64,000 bases of DNA from Gnetum montanum. Its lineage: Eukaryota > Streptophyta > Gnetopsida > Gnetales > Gnetaceae. The notes beneath the pieces were generated by a model. It searched no databases. It was not told where the DNA came from and worked only from the letters and a program-made list of their open reading frames with translations. Shown here piece by piece: positions 31,679 to 43,431 of this stretch; positions within the stretch are counted from its first letter, which is position 1, and the number at the start of each line of letters is the position of its first letter. A program made the translations under genes and the position numbers. The DNA lies in NCBI GenBank assembly GCA_015680685.1, contig MNCI01012653.1:166723-230722 (forward strand). Reading direction: 5' to 3'.

Positions 31679-31695
31679 TGGCACTAGAAGGAGGG
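31679..31695 (+). promoter_or_regulatory. Primer-binding site, tRNA-Asn type
   Basis: TGGCACTAGAAGGAGGG differs by one base from TGGCGCTAGAAGGAGGG, the complement of the 3' end of plant tRNA-Asn, starting about ten bases after the LTR end. tRNA-Asn priming is known in Tat-type elements. Confidence 0.75.
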
Positions 31696-31699
31696 TAGT

Positions 31700-32197
31700 T
31701 TTTGTTTCCTAAACATTAGATTTTCTATTTCCTGTTTCTATTGTCAATTATCTACTTTCAGTTTTTGTTTTTATGTTCCAATTTTTGTTTACTTTCAGGT
31801 TACCTAAAGCTTCATTAGCCTATTTCTGTTTCCCATTTCTATTTTCTTGTTTCTGGGTTCTTGTTTCTTGTCTATATTCCAATTTCTATTGTCTTGCTTA
31901 AGTTTCCTTTCCAAATTCCTAAACCTTCACTTTCTTGTTTCTATTTTCTAGTTTTTATGTTGGTGGTCCTTACCTTAGTCTAACTTTAGTAAGGTGGTGT
32001 TTATTAATAACATCAATCTATTTTAAAGTTTACTTTTTGAAAATTCTACATTTACTATTTTTCTTTTAAATTATATACACACACACACACACAATTTCAA
32101 TATTTTTCTTCTTTTAAAATAATAATATATAAAGATTCCCTATTTTCTTTATTTTTTATAGTTTACTAGAATTTACATTACTTGGTCTTCTTATTTT
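31700..32197 (+). other. Leader of element B
   Basis: T-rich, with repeated TTTCTATTTTC / TTCTTGTTTC words and an (AC)n run at about 32077-32092. No coding sequence is supported before the gag frame. Confidence 0.5.
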
Positions 32198-33159
32198 ATG
32201 AGTCAAGGATATTACAACTGCCCTAACCGAACAATTTCTCATCATTTTACCTTAAAAAGACAATTGGCTTCATGTTTTCCAAACTCTATCCCAATAAGGA
32301 TTCAAACTAGGATGGTAGCCAATCAAGCTGTGGCTCCTCTAGTTAGCAATCCCTTTAATTTTACAAACTATCACAACATTTTGAAGCCCCTACAAAACAC
32401 TAATTTTTTCTTTTATCCTATATCTTCCAATAGCTATGCACGACAAAATATAGAATGCTTTGAAACCTTACTAGCAATCTACAATATTACTAAAAATGAC
32501 ATAGCATGTAGAGTCTTTGTGACTACTTTCAAAAGTAAAGCTACACAATGGTTTATAATGCTTTTCAATGATTCTATTAATTCATGGCTAGACTTTAAGA
32601 AAAAGTTTCTACTCCAATTTGATAAGTTCACTAGTCCTACCTTAGCCTCAAGCAATTTTACAAGTCTTAGAAAATGACCTGAGAAAAACATTTGTGACTA
32701 TAATTTGAGATTTCACCATCAATTAGCTTATGTGCCAAATGAGATGCTTCTACAATGAGATTGTATCCTCAGTTTTTACCTCTCCATCATCAACCCATTC
32801 TTTACCTATGCCACCAAATCTAATCACAACATAATAGAATTACAAGAAGTAATAGCTAAAGCTGTTGAACAAGAACAAATTACCTTGATGAATAGCATTC
32901 AAACTCAATTTGAAATGATCAGTATTAGCAACCTTATGCAATCTAGTCCCTTACCATCACCAACTTTCCCAATGAACAATACTATGTTTCAAATCCTTAC
33001 TTCCCTCGAAATGTCATAGCCTACAAACAATCATTTTCAAAGTCCAATCTTTTCTTCATTTTTACCATTAAACACTATTTTGAATGATGATTAATCAAAA
33101 GCTTTAATCCAATCCATCATAAACCCAAATGAAATATCTAATCCCAATGGATCTACTAA
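32198..33159 (+). pseudogene. Element B gag, N-terminal half
   Basis: The frame from 32198 contains PLVSNPFNFTNYHNILKPL, NIECFETLLAIYNI, ACRVFVTTFKSKATQWFIML and FLLQFDKFTSPTLASSNFTS. A stop at 32675 and further stops (32756, 33018, 33091) follow, while the coding text goes on (YNLRFHHQLAYVPNEM, KAVEQEQITLMNSIQTQFEM). It ends abruptly at ACTAA (33155-33159), where the gag-only element was inserted. The C-terminal half resumes at 39041. Confidence 0.82.
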
Positions 33160-34006
33160 TGATGAGTCATGGTCTGTCAGGTCCTATTATCGGACCCCCA
33201 ATATCACAGTCGTGATATCACAACCTGCATGCGATATTACATACATGATATCGTGGTTCCCGTGTGAGCCTATAAATAAAAGGAGACACACTTGGGTTTT
33301 GGCATTAGTTCTTACTCCCTTATCCAAACTCTTGCAGTTTTTCCTTCTTAGAGTTAGAATTATTTCTTAGTGCATGCCCGCAGTGTGATAATTGTAATTG
33401 TACGACATCCTTTATTCGAGTGTGATGTACTTGGACACGCACATGATTGGAAATAAAGATTGAGATTACTTCATCATTGAAGTATTCACTTAGTTTAATT
33501 ATTTAATTTTTATTGTTATTTATTGCTTTTGTAGTTATCATCTCTTTACCCTAAACTCCTATTAAACGAGGAATGAGTACAACTTGATCACGAGCATTTA
33601 AGTGTGACTACTTGGTAGCCTAGTAGCGTACTTAGGCCATGCGCTTGGTAATCCTAGTGGTAGTCATTCACGAGGTCCAAGATGTGTACAGATGATTAAG
33701 GAATGGATTATCATCACACTTAGGCTAGTTTAGATTCTATCTCACCCTCTCTCTCTCCTAGCTTAGTTAATATCATTTCCCATCATACCGAGGAGTAGCA
33801 TTAGTGTAGGAACACATCATACACCTCACTCTGGACTAAACCATACGTAACAAAGCTAACACTAGTCCAGATGGGAAGATAGTGAACTACGATCTACGAG
33901 TAACTATCTAGATACCACAACTAGTCCATCTATGGAGTTCAATCAGATCACACGTGAAACGCTTGTATTTGTATGGTTGAGTGTAGGGGTACCTCACCAC
34001 TCATCA
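33160..34006 (+). repeat. 5' LTR of the gag-only element
   Basis: 847 bp, TGATGAGT to ACTCATCA. U3 has GATATCAC-type dyads (33200-33255) followed by TATAAATAAA at 33271-33280. The downstream half shares CACGAGGTCCAAGATGTGTA and GTGTAGGGGTACCTC with the other Athila-type LTRs. Confidence 0.9.
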
Positions 34007-34007
34007 T

Positions 34008-34025
34008 TGGTGCCATTTCCGAGGA
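34008..34025 (+). promoter_or_regulatory. Primer-binding site, tRNA-Asp type
   Basis: TGGTGCCATTTCCGAGGA matches TGGCGCCGTTGCCGGGGA, the complement of the plant tRNA-Asp 3' end, at 14 of 18 positions and starts two bases after the LTR. tRNA-Asp priming is typical of Athila. Confidence 0.72.
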
Positions 34026-34339
34026 CAACACTAGTTATCTAGATTAGTTATATCATACAAGGTTTTTGTATAGGAATTAATGATATATCTCTTAGGAAAA
34101 AGAAGTAATTACAAAAAAAAGTCACATACAAATTCACACACAATTTCACAACCATGCCTCTCCTACAAGACTACAATAATGCCACATCTAGTGAGGCAAT
34201 TCAATAGAGAACCAACAAGTTATATGACAATGAAGATTGGAGTACACAATCAGAGGTGGGGATTTCTTATAAACATAAACAAAGGCAGCATCATCCCAAC
34301 ACACGAAAGCATAACTTACTCGATGAAGATGAACCCCTA

Positions 34340-36157
34340 CTAGCCACCACAAACCTAACGTAAATACAAGAGGTTGTTCGAATCTCCCGTAGGCATCGTA
34401 AAGAGAGCCACCTACCCAAGCTCGATTTAAAAAACTTTCTCAATTTCTTAGGAGGCTATGACTTAGATTCGCAACAACATTTACAAGCCTTATACGATTC
34501 TTGTGCATGGAACAACATTGATAATAGTTAGCAAAAACTTAAGCTCTTTCCTATGATACTCATTGGCTAAGCAAAAGTATGGTATATATCGTTAAAACCA
34601 AATTCAATACGATGTTGGTCAATAATGGTAAAAATCTTTAACGAATGATATTAAACCTACATAAGAGTGTTAGCCTTGAGGAAACAAATCCAAGAGTGGA
34701 AACAAGCATAACATGAACCCTTGGACATGACCTTTGATAGATAGTATGCACTGTTAAACAACTATCCAAACCATGAGTTCTTCGAGGAAAGGCTAATGTA
34801 CCATATCATTGATGGGATTCGTGATAAAACAACAGAGACCCTAGGGATGTATGCCCAAGGTCAACTATATGAAATACAAACCCATCAATTCCAAAAGCTT
34901 ATTAAGCGGGTAGCAAAAGAAGAAGGAGAAATGGTTAGATGGGAGAGTGTTGAAAAATGTCAATAGGACCAAAATATCAACTGAACAGAGGTCCATAATC
35001 ATAAAAAGAAGAAATCAACCTATCTCAAGGAGGAAGAATCATCTTTGCCAGTACAACAATCATTAGAAGAAACTGAGGCAAAGATCAATAAGATGCTGGA
35101 ATGGACACATAAAAAATGTGAAGAATATATCAATATTATTGGAGATAGAGTTTTGACAACTTGAGAAGCGAGAAAAAATATCATTAGACATTTGGAAAGA
35201 AGGAATGAGGAAAATAAGAGCTCAAAAGCTGATCATACGTATGAATGCAACATTTTCCTATATGATCACCCCAAGGGCCAATGCCTGATCTTGTTAAATT
35301 TATATGAGCATTGGGGAAACACATTACACCCAAATTTCATACAGAGATACTGTGTTCAATCACAGTGGCAACAATCCCAATTGTGGTGGAAGCCATCCCT
35401 AAAATGGAGACACCCTTCATATCATCTGAATCCAAATGCTTATCTAGTCCAACATCTTGTTTCTCCAACTGGGTCAACATACTCTATCTCACCACATTAT
35501 AATTCTCCTCGGTACTATCAGCCCATGTCCTCAGCACAACCACCACCTTGTGTACCTTACACTTCTCCTAAATTCCAACATTCTCATCCTTTTACTCCTT
35601 CTACATTGCCACCAACTATTCCTGAAGTGTCTGCACCACAACAACAATCCATGAACATTACTTTTGCTACTATTGCCAATAGCAGTGAGAGACCTCCTCA
35701 ATGTCACAGAAGTCCCGTCTTTAGACATGACCATAGGAAGGGACAACAAAATTCTGAGGCCACTGCATTCTCTAACTTAGAATAAGTCCAACACTATGGT
35801 GCATCCTTCTCTTCAAACCCAATGCCTCGTGTCACTTCATCAAGGCCACCAATTAACACTCCAACAACCATATGGCCCAATGAATATAGCCATAGAGAGT
35901 GACATCCTAATCCTTGCATACCATCTTACTGTCCCAAGTATCATAGTGGGTCAACTCTTTATCTGGGAACCACATCTCATAAATTACATCATTATGCTTA
36001 CTATAATCAAGTGTGTAAACCCCAATGGGATAAGTATGACCAAGTTTCAATGTTTCCAACATGCAAGGATCCTCATATTTCATTTACTAATCCTTGCCAT
36101 GCTCAACCATTTAGTTATGGGGGGGATATCTCCCATTTTAATAACAAGCAGGATTAA
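34340..36157 (+). pseudogene. Gag of the gag-only Athila-type element
   Basis: The capsid region reads KLDLKNFLNFLGGYDLDSQQ, LQALYDSCAWNNID, VWYISLKPNSIR and EERLMYHIIDGIRDKT, then a basic/acidic helical linker (LEETEAKINKMLEWTHKKCE). A zinc-knuckle relic CNIFLYDHPKGQC has lost its second Cys. From 35192 one frame of 197 codons covers the knuckle and a Pro/Ser/Tyr-rich tail ending at 35785. The same frame goes on past that stop as an unusual Cys/His/Tyr-rich stretch (CIPSYCPKYHSG, HKLHHYAYYNQVCK) to about 36157. Stops in the capsid part show decay. Confidence 0.78.
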
Positions 36158-38101
36158 TAAATATTTTTCAGTTTCTTTAATTTTACAATTTTTTTTCTAT
36201 TTTTTCATCTTTTAATTTCTTGTTTTATCTTTTTGTCTTTTTGTATTTTTATCTTTTTACAAGTAATCTCATCTACGAATAAAACACTCATGTGGCCTGT
36301 TGGTTGAGGTGTGTTCTATGTTATCAAGTCTCGAACGATTAATTATTTGGATGGTGAGCCCATTACACCCACTCATCCATTCTACAAATAAGAGGTTTTG
36401 TTCAAGGGTATAGTGATATTCTTGACATTCTTAAAACTTAAAATTAACTTTGTGTTCATTGTACCCAGAATGAAGAAGGATGAATCAAGAGGGAATGATT
36501 AGGGTGTGACATTAAGGGGACTTGCAGATTCTCTTTGGTGATGTCTATGAGAGTTATCACACAACATGGTTGTACTAAGATCCTTGTAGATCTAACACAA
36601 AATGGGAGTAAGATTAATCAAAAGGGAACTCAAAAAATTTAATGTGGTTCTAGGGGCTCCCACTGGAAAGACATGCGCCCATTCCTGAAGGTTGGTGGCT
36701 TCTCTAGATTGAGCGATCGAAATAAAAACAAAGAAAGTGCCACAAAGAAAAAATCACTCATCCCTTGAACAAAATGCCAAGTGATCATACGCCTTGTTGT
36801 TATGATACTCTCATAGTCACTCATCATGGGATGAAATAACGTGGTTTCACTGAGTAGAGGAATGGACTTGGTCATGATTTTGGAACGATGGGTTAATGAC
36901 ACAATAATCATGATTTACATGCAAGATTCACTATGCCTTGGGTCAGTTAACTCATGTCCCAATCACTACGATCCCTTCTATAGTCCATCTCATCTCGTTG
37001 TTCATGTAATTGTAGCTCGTGTCTCGTATAGCATAGAATTCTTACCTCATTCTGGTGGTATCTACATGTGTGTGTTTTGTGAAACTAGTATGGATTACAT
37101 TTAACCCTTCTAGTGCCTACAGACATTTTAAGATGTGGTTATGCAAGGGCATTATAGGTTGGAACCTACATTGGGGAGGATCCACTTGTGTGACTTTTAC
37201 AATTTGTACTTGTTGCATACCACCACATCATCTTATACCCTTTGAGTACCTCATTGCCAAATCTATTCTTTGCTTTGCCATCATTTTATCAAACGTTCCT
37301 CAAAACCAAGTCCTTTTATGTGTCACCTAAACAAACCAGGTCCAACATTAAACTTCTAGGGCAACTTCCTTAAAAAAAAATTTCTAACTCTAAAATCACA
37401 CTAAGCAAAGAATTCAACATTTATTAAAGGCAATGAGTAAGGTATGAAATCATTGAACATTTTTCAATAACCTTACTAATAATTGGTCCTTGTGTGATTA
37501 TAGATGGATCCTAAAAGAAGACAACAAGGAGGATCTTCTCAAGGTGCAACTGAACGACCAGGGGGAGGTAGAGGCCAAGGACTTCATGCAGAACATACAG
37601 AGCAGGAGGCACAATCACTCAGCATCCATCATGAAACTCTTTTTACTACATAATCTATCCAAGAAAAAGTTGGAGAGGTCAGGGCCCAAGCCTATGAAGA
37701 GGAATGACGGCTATTTGCGGCATAACATGTCAAGGCCAATCAAGTGTTCCCGCAACTGCCATGTTCATGGAAATTGCCAACTCCATCAAATATTGGAACA
37801 TTAGCATGGATGGCTCATAATCCTTGGATAGAAGAGGAGAAATGTCAAGTGCTTCTACAATAGTATCAATCTCAGAAGCCTGATTGTGTAGGACAAAGGA
37901 GAGACACCCATAGAAGAGCCACTACTATTGGGAACCCCATGAGTTCCACAAGTTTTGTCTTTTGTGTCTGTGTCCAAATTTTTTTAATTTTCCACTATAG
38001 CATAAATAAACTCCTAGTTAGTTAATAATCCCATACCTATCGACTATGTAATCGATTGAACTTGTTCCTCACTTTCTTTGACTCGAGCATGAGTTGTTAT
38101 T
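36158..38101 (+). other. Interior of the gag-only element without recognised genes
   Basis: Holds a second polypurine-like TTATGGGGGGGATATC near 36115-36130 and short frames on both strands. The only gene-like start is MDPKRRQQGGSSQGATERP at 37504, a Gly/Arg-rich frame of about 49 codons with no known domain. Another frame runs 37490-37804 in a different phase. Nothing resembles pol or env. Confidence 0.45.
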
Positions 38102-38115
38102 CAGTCATGGGGGTA
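38102..38115 (+). promoter_or_regulatory. Polypurine tract of the gag-only element
   Basis: CAGTCATGGGGGTA directly before the 3' LTR, identical in core to the tract at 8065-8077. Confidence 0.75.
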
Positions 38116-39035
38116 TGATGAGTCATGGTCTATCAAGTCCTATTATCTGACCCCTATTATCAAAACCATGATACAAGATACCAAGGTTTCCAGGTCTTGA
38201 TATCAGACCCCTATTATTGGACCCTTGATATTGCAATTGTGCAATATCACAGCTTGCATACGATATCGTGTACACGATATCACGATTCCTGTGTGAGCCT
38301 ATAAATAAAAGATGGCACACTTGGGTTTTGGAATTAGTTCTTAGTCCCTTATCCAAACTCTTGTAGTTTTTCCTTCTTAGAGTTAGAATTATTTCTCAGT
38401 GCATGCCTGCAGTGTGATGATTGTAATTGTATGACATCCTTTATTCAAGTATGACGTACTTGGACATGCACATGACTGGAAATAAAGATCGAGATTACTT
38501 CATAATTGTAGCATTCATTTAGTTTAATTATCTAATTTTTATTGTTATTTTTTGCTTTCGTAGTTAGCATCTCTTTACCCTAAACTCCTAGTAAACGTGA
38601 AATGAGTACAACTTGATCACGAGGATTTAAATGTGACTACTTGGTAACCCAGTAGTGTACTTAGGCCATGCGCTTGGTAATCCCTGTGGTAGTCATGCAC
38701 GAGGTCCAAGATGTCTATAGATGATTAAGGAACGGATGCTCATCGCACTTAGGCTAGTTTAGATTCTATCTCACCCTCTCTCTCTCCTAGCTTAGTTAAT
38801 ATTATTTCCCATCATACCTAGGAGTAGCATTACTGTAGGAAAACATCATACACCTCACTCTAGACTAAACCATACGTGACAAAGCTAATACTAGTCTAGG
38901 TAGGAAGACAACAAACTGTGATCTACGAGTAACTATCTAGATACCACAACTAGTCCATCTATGGAGTTTGACTGGATCGTGCATGAAACGCTTGTATTCG
39001 TATGGTTGAGTGTAGGGGTACCTTGCCACTCATCA
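38116..39035 (+). repeat. 3' LTR of the gag-only element
   Basis: 920 bp, longer than the 5' LTR because U3 contains roughly 70 extra bases (about 38150-38225) in which CCTATTAT and GACCCCTATTAT words are repeated. TATAAATAAAA starts at 38300. The ACTAA duplication follows. Confidence 0.9.
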
Positions 39036-39040
39036 ACTAA

Positions 39041-39720
39041 TCAAATGATCCAAATATTAACTTCTCTTCATAAAATTTCAATTGATGTAGTTGAACTAAA
39101 GCAAATAATAAAAAAATTCCTATGTAATCTGAGAAACCATACACATCAATCAATGATGATTATTGTTATCTTCATAATACTATGCAATATTTTGAGAAAA
39201 TGTATTCTCAATTTTTAGTGTTATATGGGGACAATGCCCAAAATTAGCAAAATGAAAAAGCCCCAATTATAGTCCTTAACATACCTCATGAAAGAGAAAA
39301 TGAAGAAGTCACCTCTTATGAGTAATTCATGGTAAGTGATCCCAACCCACATAACACTGGCCACCATAGACTTAGTGACATTATGAACACCACTCAACAA
39401 AAAACTAGGAATAACTCTTATACTTCTCCAAACCAAAGAGTTCCTAGTCAAAATAACACAAGTAACCAAATGGAATCATCCCAAGCAAACATTCAACAAT
39501 AATCAAACTCACCTTCTATACTTAGAAGAACTCCACCTTAACATGAAGTCAAAGATGAACATAAAGCTTATGATTTGATTGAAGATTTAAAAAGAGTTAA
39601 GGCCAACATTTCAATTTATGATCATTTACATTTTAATGAAATGAAAGATATGATCTAAAAGAGTTCATACACTAAAACTAACAAAGAAAAATCTTTAGTA
39701 ACTAAAAAACAAGTTCATTT
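39041..39720 (+). pseudogene. Element B gag, C-terminal half
   Basis: Continuation of the interrupted gag: QMIQILTSLHKISIDVVELK (39044 on) parallels the QMSQILTSLQKLSNEVVELK of element A exactly at the expected place. After frameshifts KAYDLIEDLKRVKANISIYD (about 39565-39625) is followed by stops at 39656 and elsewhere. Confidence 0.8.
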
Positions 39721-40582
39721 TGTGGAAAGTCCTAATGCTCTATCAATACAAAACTCAAGCAATTTCATGTTAAATAAGAAAGATCAACAACCTTTCTTAA
39801 CAAGATTAATTATTTTAGGTAAGAATGTTCACAACTGCTTAATGGATTCTAGCACAAATATTAGTGTCATGCCATTAGAAGTGTGTAAAATGTTAGGAGT
39901 AAAAATGCTACCACAAGTAAGAAGTGTGATACAACTTGAAGGATCAAATGTACTTGTGGTAGGTTCATTAAAATAAGTGAAAGTGTAACTTAAATAATAC
40001 CCTAATTTTACATGTTATATAGATATTTTAGTAGTAAACCTATCATCCACTTATGGTGTGCTTCTATCAAGGATATTTAGAGCCTATTTTAGGGGCTTTT
40101 TTATATTAGATTTTTTAAAGTTATTAATTCCCATTAAAGAAAAATCTAAATATGTTGTTATACGAAGAGAACCTGTTTATAAACATGTAGTAACAACTTT
40201 TAATCAACAAAATCAATCTCTGGAAAATCAAAATACTAATCTTTTTATTGGAGTTATTGAACTTGGACTTGGCAAATATATTATGAATGATGATGTAAAT
40301 GAAATTTTAAAAATAAATCCTTTTGGGTATACATATTACATCCAATATTATCAAGCTTTTAAAAAATGTGAAGAAATTTATGAAGATATCATGTATTATC
40401 ATCAACATGATGGAAAAACATTTCTTTTTGATGATCCACCACCATTAGGAAATTACAAAGATATAAATGAGATTCTGATCATTGAAGCATTAAAAGGTGA
40501 GCCAAATTTTGATGATGATCATTATTACATTGATCAAAGGACTAATTTTTCATATTTTCTAATCCAAGCACTTAGATATTAA
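39721..40582 (+). pseudogene. Element B aspartic protease and linker
   Basis: The protease core NCLMDSSTNISVMPLEVCKM (39835 on) shares the DSS triad with element A. The closing segment STYGVLLSRIFRAYFRGFF (about 40037-40095) follows after stops at 39974 and 39986. The linker (ELGLGKYIMNDDVNEILKIN, TFLFDDPPPLGNYKDINEIL) is shared with A and leads to the additional RNase H. Confidence 0.75.
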
Positions 40583-40930
40583 GGGTGAATGATGCCTCTT
40601 CTAAGAAAGGATGTGGTGAAGCTCCTATCCTTAAAGTCATCAATTTTGCACAACCTATGACTAACAACATGGTTGAGTATGAAGCACTTATACATGGAAT
40701 CAAGCTAGCTAAATATTAGGACATATCAAAACTCAATATTTATAGTGACTTTACACTAATAGTAAATCAAGTTAATGAAAATTTTGATGATAAGGATGCT
40801 ACCATGAAAGCATATAAAGTTTACATCCTTGAACATTTTAAGGAATTTGATTACATATCTATTGAACAGGTTCCTAGAGAAGAAAATTATGTTTCTGATC
40901 CATTAGCTCAAATGGCCACTACTGTAGATG
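40583..40930 (+). pseudogene. Element B additional (archaeal-like) RNase H
   Basis: Reads RVNDASSKKGCG, then a deletion relative to A, APILKVINFAQPMTNNMVEY, EALIHGIKLAKY, LNIYSDFTLIVNQVNENFDD and VPREENYVSDPLAQMATT. The Glu and the last two Asp residues, which are lost in element A, are present here. The first motif has lost the AGIML strand, and a stop lies at 40718. Confidence 0.8.
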
Positions 40931-41464
40931 TCCCTTTTAGAAACAATGCTTAGGATTCTGAATTTATGATTGAAAAGGTTAAGTCTTATTCTATTCCAAA
41001 TAATATCATTTCTTTCCAAGTTTTTATTGATGATAATGACATTTATGAATTTTTGATTTTCCAAGAATAAATTTCGTGATCTATGTTGGAATATTTCTTA
41101 AGAAGATATAATCAATGATGTCATATTTTTAAATAAAATCTCTCTTGAAATAGAAACTAGAGAAGCTTTATTTGATGACCTACATACAAAAACTAAAGAA
41201 ATATCTAAGAATAGTAGTTGGTAAATGTTAGTCAAAATAGAGAGAATTCAAATCCAAAAGAAAGGACAACACTACCCTATTAAAATAGGATCCTACTTGC
41301 ATGTAGGTGAAAAAATGCTTGATTAAATTGTTACATGAATTTAATGATGTTTTAGCTTGGACTTATGAGGATATTAAAACATTTAATCCTCTCATGATGA
41401 TACACACTATACCTCTTAAACTTGAAACCAAATCATTTAGACAAAAAAATTAGACCTATTAATC
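40931..41464 (+). pseudogene. Element B linker and RT lead-in, cut by gap
   Basis: KSYSIPNNIISFQVFIDD (about 40981-41036), REALFDDLHTKTKE and, close to the gap, FNDVLAWTYEDIKTFNPLMM with HTIPLKLETKSFRQK. This is the counterpart of the element A stretch just before RT. The RT itself falls in the N gap. Confidence 0.75.
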
Positions 41465-42389
41465 NNNNNNNNNNNNNNNNNNNNNNNNNNNNNNNNNNNN
41501 NNNNNNNNNNNNNNNNNNNNNNNNNNNNNNNNNNNNNNNNNNNNNNNNNNNNNNNNNNNNNNNNNNNNNNNNNNNNNNNNNNNNNNNNNNNNNNNNNNNN
41601 NNNNNNNNNNNNNNNNNNNNNNNNNNNNNNNNNNNNNNNNNNNNNNNNNNNNNNNNNNNNNNNNNNNNNNNNNNNNNNNNNNNNNNNNNNNNNNNNNNNN
41701 NNNNNNNNNNNNNNNNNNNNNNNNNNNNNNNNNNNNNNNNNNNNNNNNNNNNNNNNNNNNNNNNNNNNNNNNNNNNNNNNNNNNNNNNNNNNNNNNNNNN
41801 NNNNNNNNNNNNNNNNNNNNNNNNNNNNNNNNNNNNNNNNNNNNNNNNNNNNNNNNNNNNNNNNNNNNNNNNNNNNNNNNNNNNNNNNNNNNNNNNNNNN
41901 NNNNNNNNNNNNNNNNNNNNNNNNNNNNNNNNNNNNNNNNNNNNNNNNNNNNNNNNNNNNNNNNNNNNNNNNNNNNNNNNNNNNNNNNNNNNNNNNNNNN
42001 NNNNNNNNNNNNNNNNNNNNNNNNNNNNNNNNNNNNNNNNNNNNNNNNNNNNNNNNNNNNNNNNNNNNNNNNNNNNNNNNNNNNNNNNNNNNNNNNNNNN
42101 NNNNNNNNNNNNNNNNNNNNNNNNNNNNNNNNNNNNNNNNNNNNNNNNNNNNNNNNNNNNNNNNNNNNNNNNNNNNNNNNNNNNNNNNNNNNNNNNNNNN
42201 NNNNNNNNNNNNNNNNNNNNNNNNNNNNNNNNNNNNNNNNNNNNNNNNNNNNNNNNNNNNNNNNNNNNNNNNNNNNNNNNNNNNNNNNNNNNNNNNNNNN
42301 NNNNNNNNNNNNNNNNNNNNNNNNNNNNNNNNNNNNNNNNNNNNNNNNNNNNNNNNNNNNNNNNNNNNNNNNNNNNNNNNNNNNNNNNN
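41465..42389. other. Assembly gap (N)
   Basis: Run of 925 undetermined bases. It hides the RT and everything else at the right of element B, and possibly the left end of the next element. Confidence 1.
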
Positions 42390-43431
42390 TTAACCAACCT
42401 CTTCAACAAGGATGACAAAAGGCTTAGCATGGAAGAATCATCTCCAACGTAGAAACTGTGCCTTGGTTACTATTTATAGTAAACAAAATGGCCATGGGGA
42501 AAGGCACTTACTATATAGGGTAACCCCTCAAATTTGGACACCCATCTCACTTGAATGAGGTAGAAATTTGTAGCAAAATTACAACCAATTTGTTGCTATT
42601 ATGCAACCAAATTAAAGTCATTTTGTAGCCCCATTCAAGGCAAAAAAACCTCTAAAAACTAGCCTCAAACATTATTTACCAGTTTAGGACTTTTGGTTTA
42701 GCTCTTTGGTTCCATAATTTCTCCATGGTTAAGTAATTTTTCACAATTAGAAATTTGTTCACTCTTGTACACTTGGACATTTTCAAGCACTTAAGACTTT
42801 TAGTAGGTTCCCACACTTGTATTCTCTAGAACCCAGCATGAAAACCCTATGACCTTGTGACTTTGTAATCTCCTTTGAGATTTGTAAATCTTCAAGCCCC
42901 ATGCTACATTCTTAGGATTCCCAACTTCTAGCATAAAGCACTTGAGCAACTTGGATTCTTCACAATTCTCAATTCCCACCAAAGCCAATGTTGCAAGTCC
43001 AGAGTAGCAACATAGGAGGTTCAATAGCATCGGGAGTGGTAGGACATTAAACTCATGAAGTTGATTGCATCTACTTCAACAGACCCTAAACCACCATCTA
43101 AGTGGACCCCCTACTACCCACTCAAGTAACATTTGTACACATTTCTCTAACTTATTATTTATTATTTCTTAATAAAGTTTTAAGTTTTGAGTTTTGTGTG
43201 CAAAATATATTTGTTTATTTTTTGTGCATTATTCGCATCTGTTATCAATTTTTAGCATTCTATTGTTATAACCCAATTTTCCAACCCTGCTAAGTCCTTG
43301 GTTGATCTATTGAACTAGCCAAGGCACCTCAAATTCCATTTTTTTAAGACCCTGGGGATTTAGGGTTGAGGCTGCTACACTGGATCTATTGATTTTCCAA
43401 TCATCAATTTTATTAACTGCAATAGTTTTCT
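42390..43431 (+). repeat. Probable 5' LTR region of the Tat-type element at 43.4 kb
   Basis: Non-coding sequence immediately upstream of a tRNA-Asn primer site, as expected for a 5' LTR. Words containing CAATGTTGC / GCAACATTG and CCAATGTTG are scattered through it and the following leader. The LTR start is not visible and may lie in the gap. No second copy was recognised downstream, so the assignment rests on position only. Confidence 0.4.

Larger units (their letters stand above)
33160..39035 (+). mobile_element. Gag-only Athila-type retrotransposon (non-autonomous), nested in B
   Basis: An element of 5876 bp bounded by LTRs of 847 bp (33160-34006) and 920 bp (38116-39035), both TGATGAGT...ACTCATCA, and flanked by a perfect duplication ACTAA (33155-33159, 39036-39040). 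It has a tRNA-Asp-type primer site, a gag related to that at 1227-2842, and the polypurine tract. The 4.1-kb interior contains no recognisable protease, RT, RNase H or integrase. It therefore looks like a non-autonomous gag-only derivative that would rely on enzymes of elements such as 809-8853. Confidence 0.88.
30960..41464 (+). mobile_element. Tat-like Ty3/gypsy retrotransposon B, interrupted, right side lost in gap
   Basis: Same architecture as element A: LTR end, tRNA-Asn primer site, gag (32198-33159 and 39041-39660), protease, additional RNase H, and the start of the RT lead-in before the N gap at 41465. Capsid words are similar to those of A but far from identical (PLVSNPFNFTNYHNILKPL against PLVRNPFNFHNYDDIPKSL), so it is a different subfamily or much older copy. 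The gag is split by the Athila-type gag-only element at 33160-39035, with target duplication ACTAA. Confidence 0.8.

Noticed and set aside
37490-37804. Frame of 104 codons as a gene of the gag-only element
   Set aside because: No domain, and it overlaps a different-phase Gly/Arg-rich frame starting at 37504. Neither is supported by a counterpart in the related element.
41422-42430. Long frames across the N gap on both strands
   Set aside because: They consist almost wholly of undetermined bases and carry no information.
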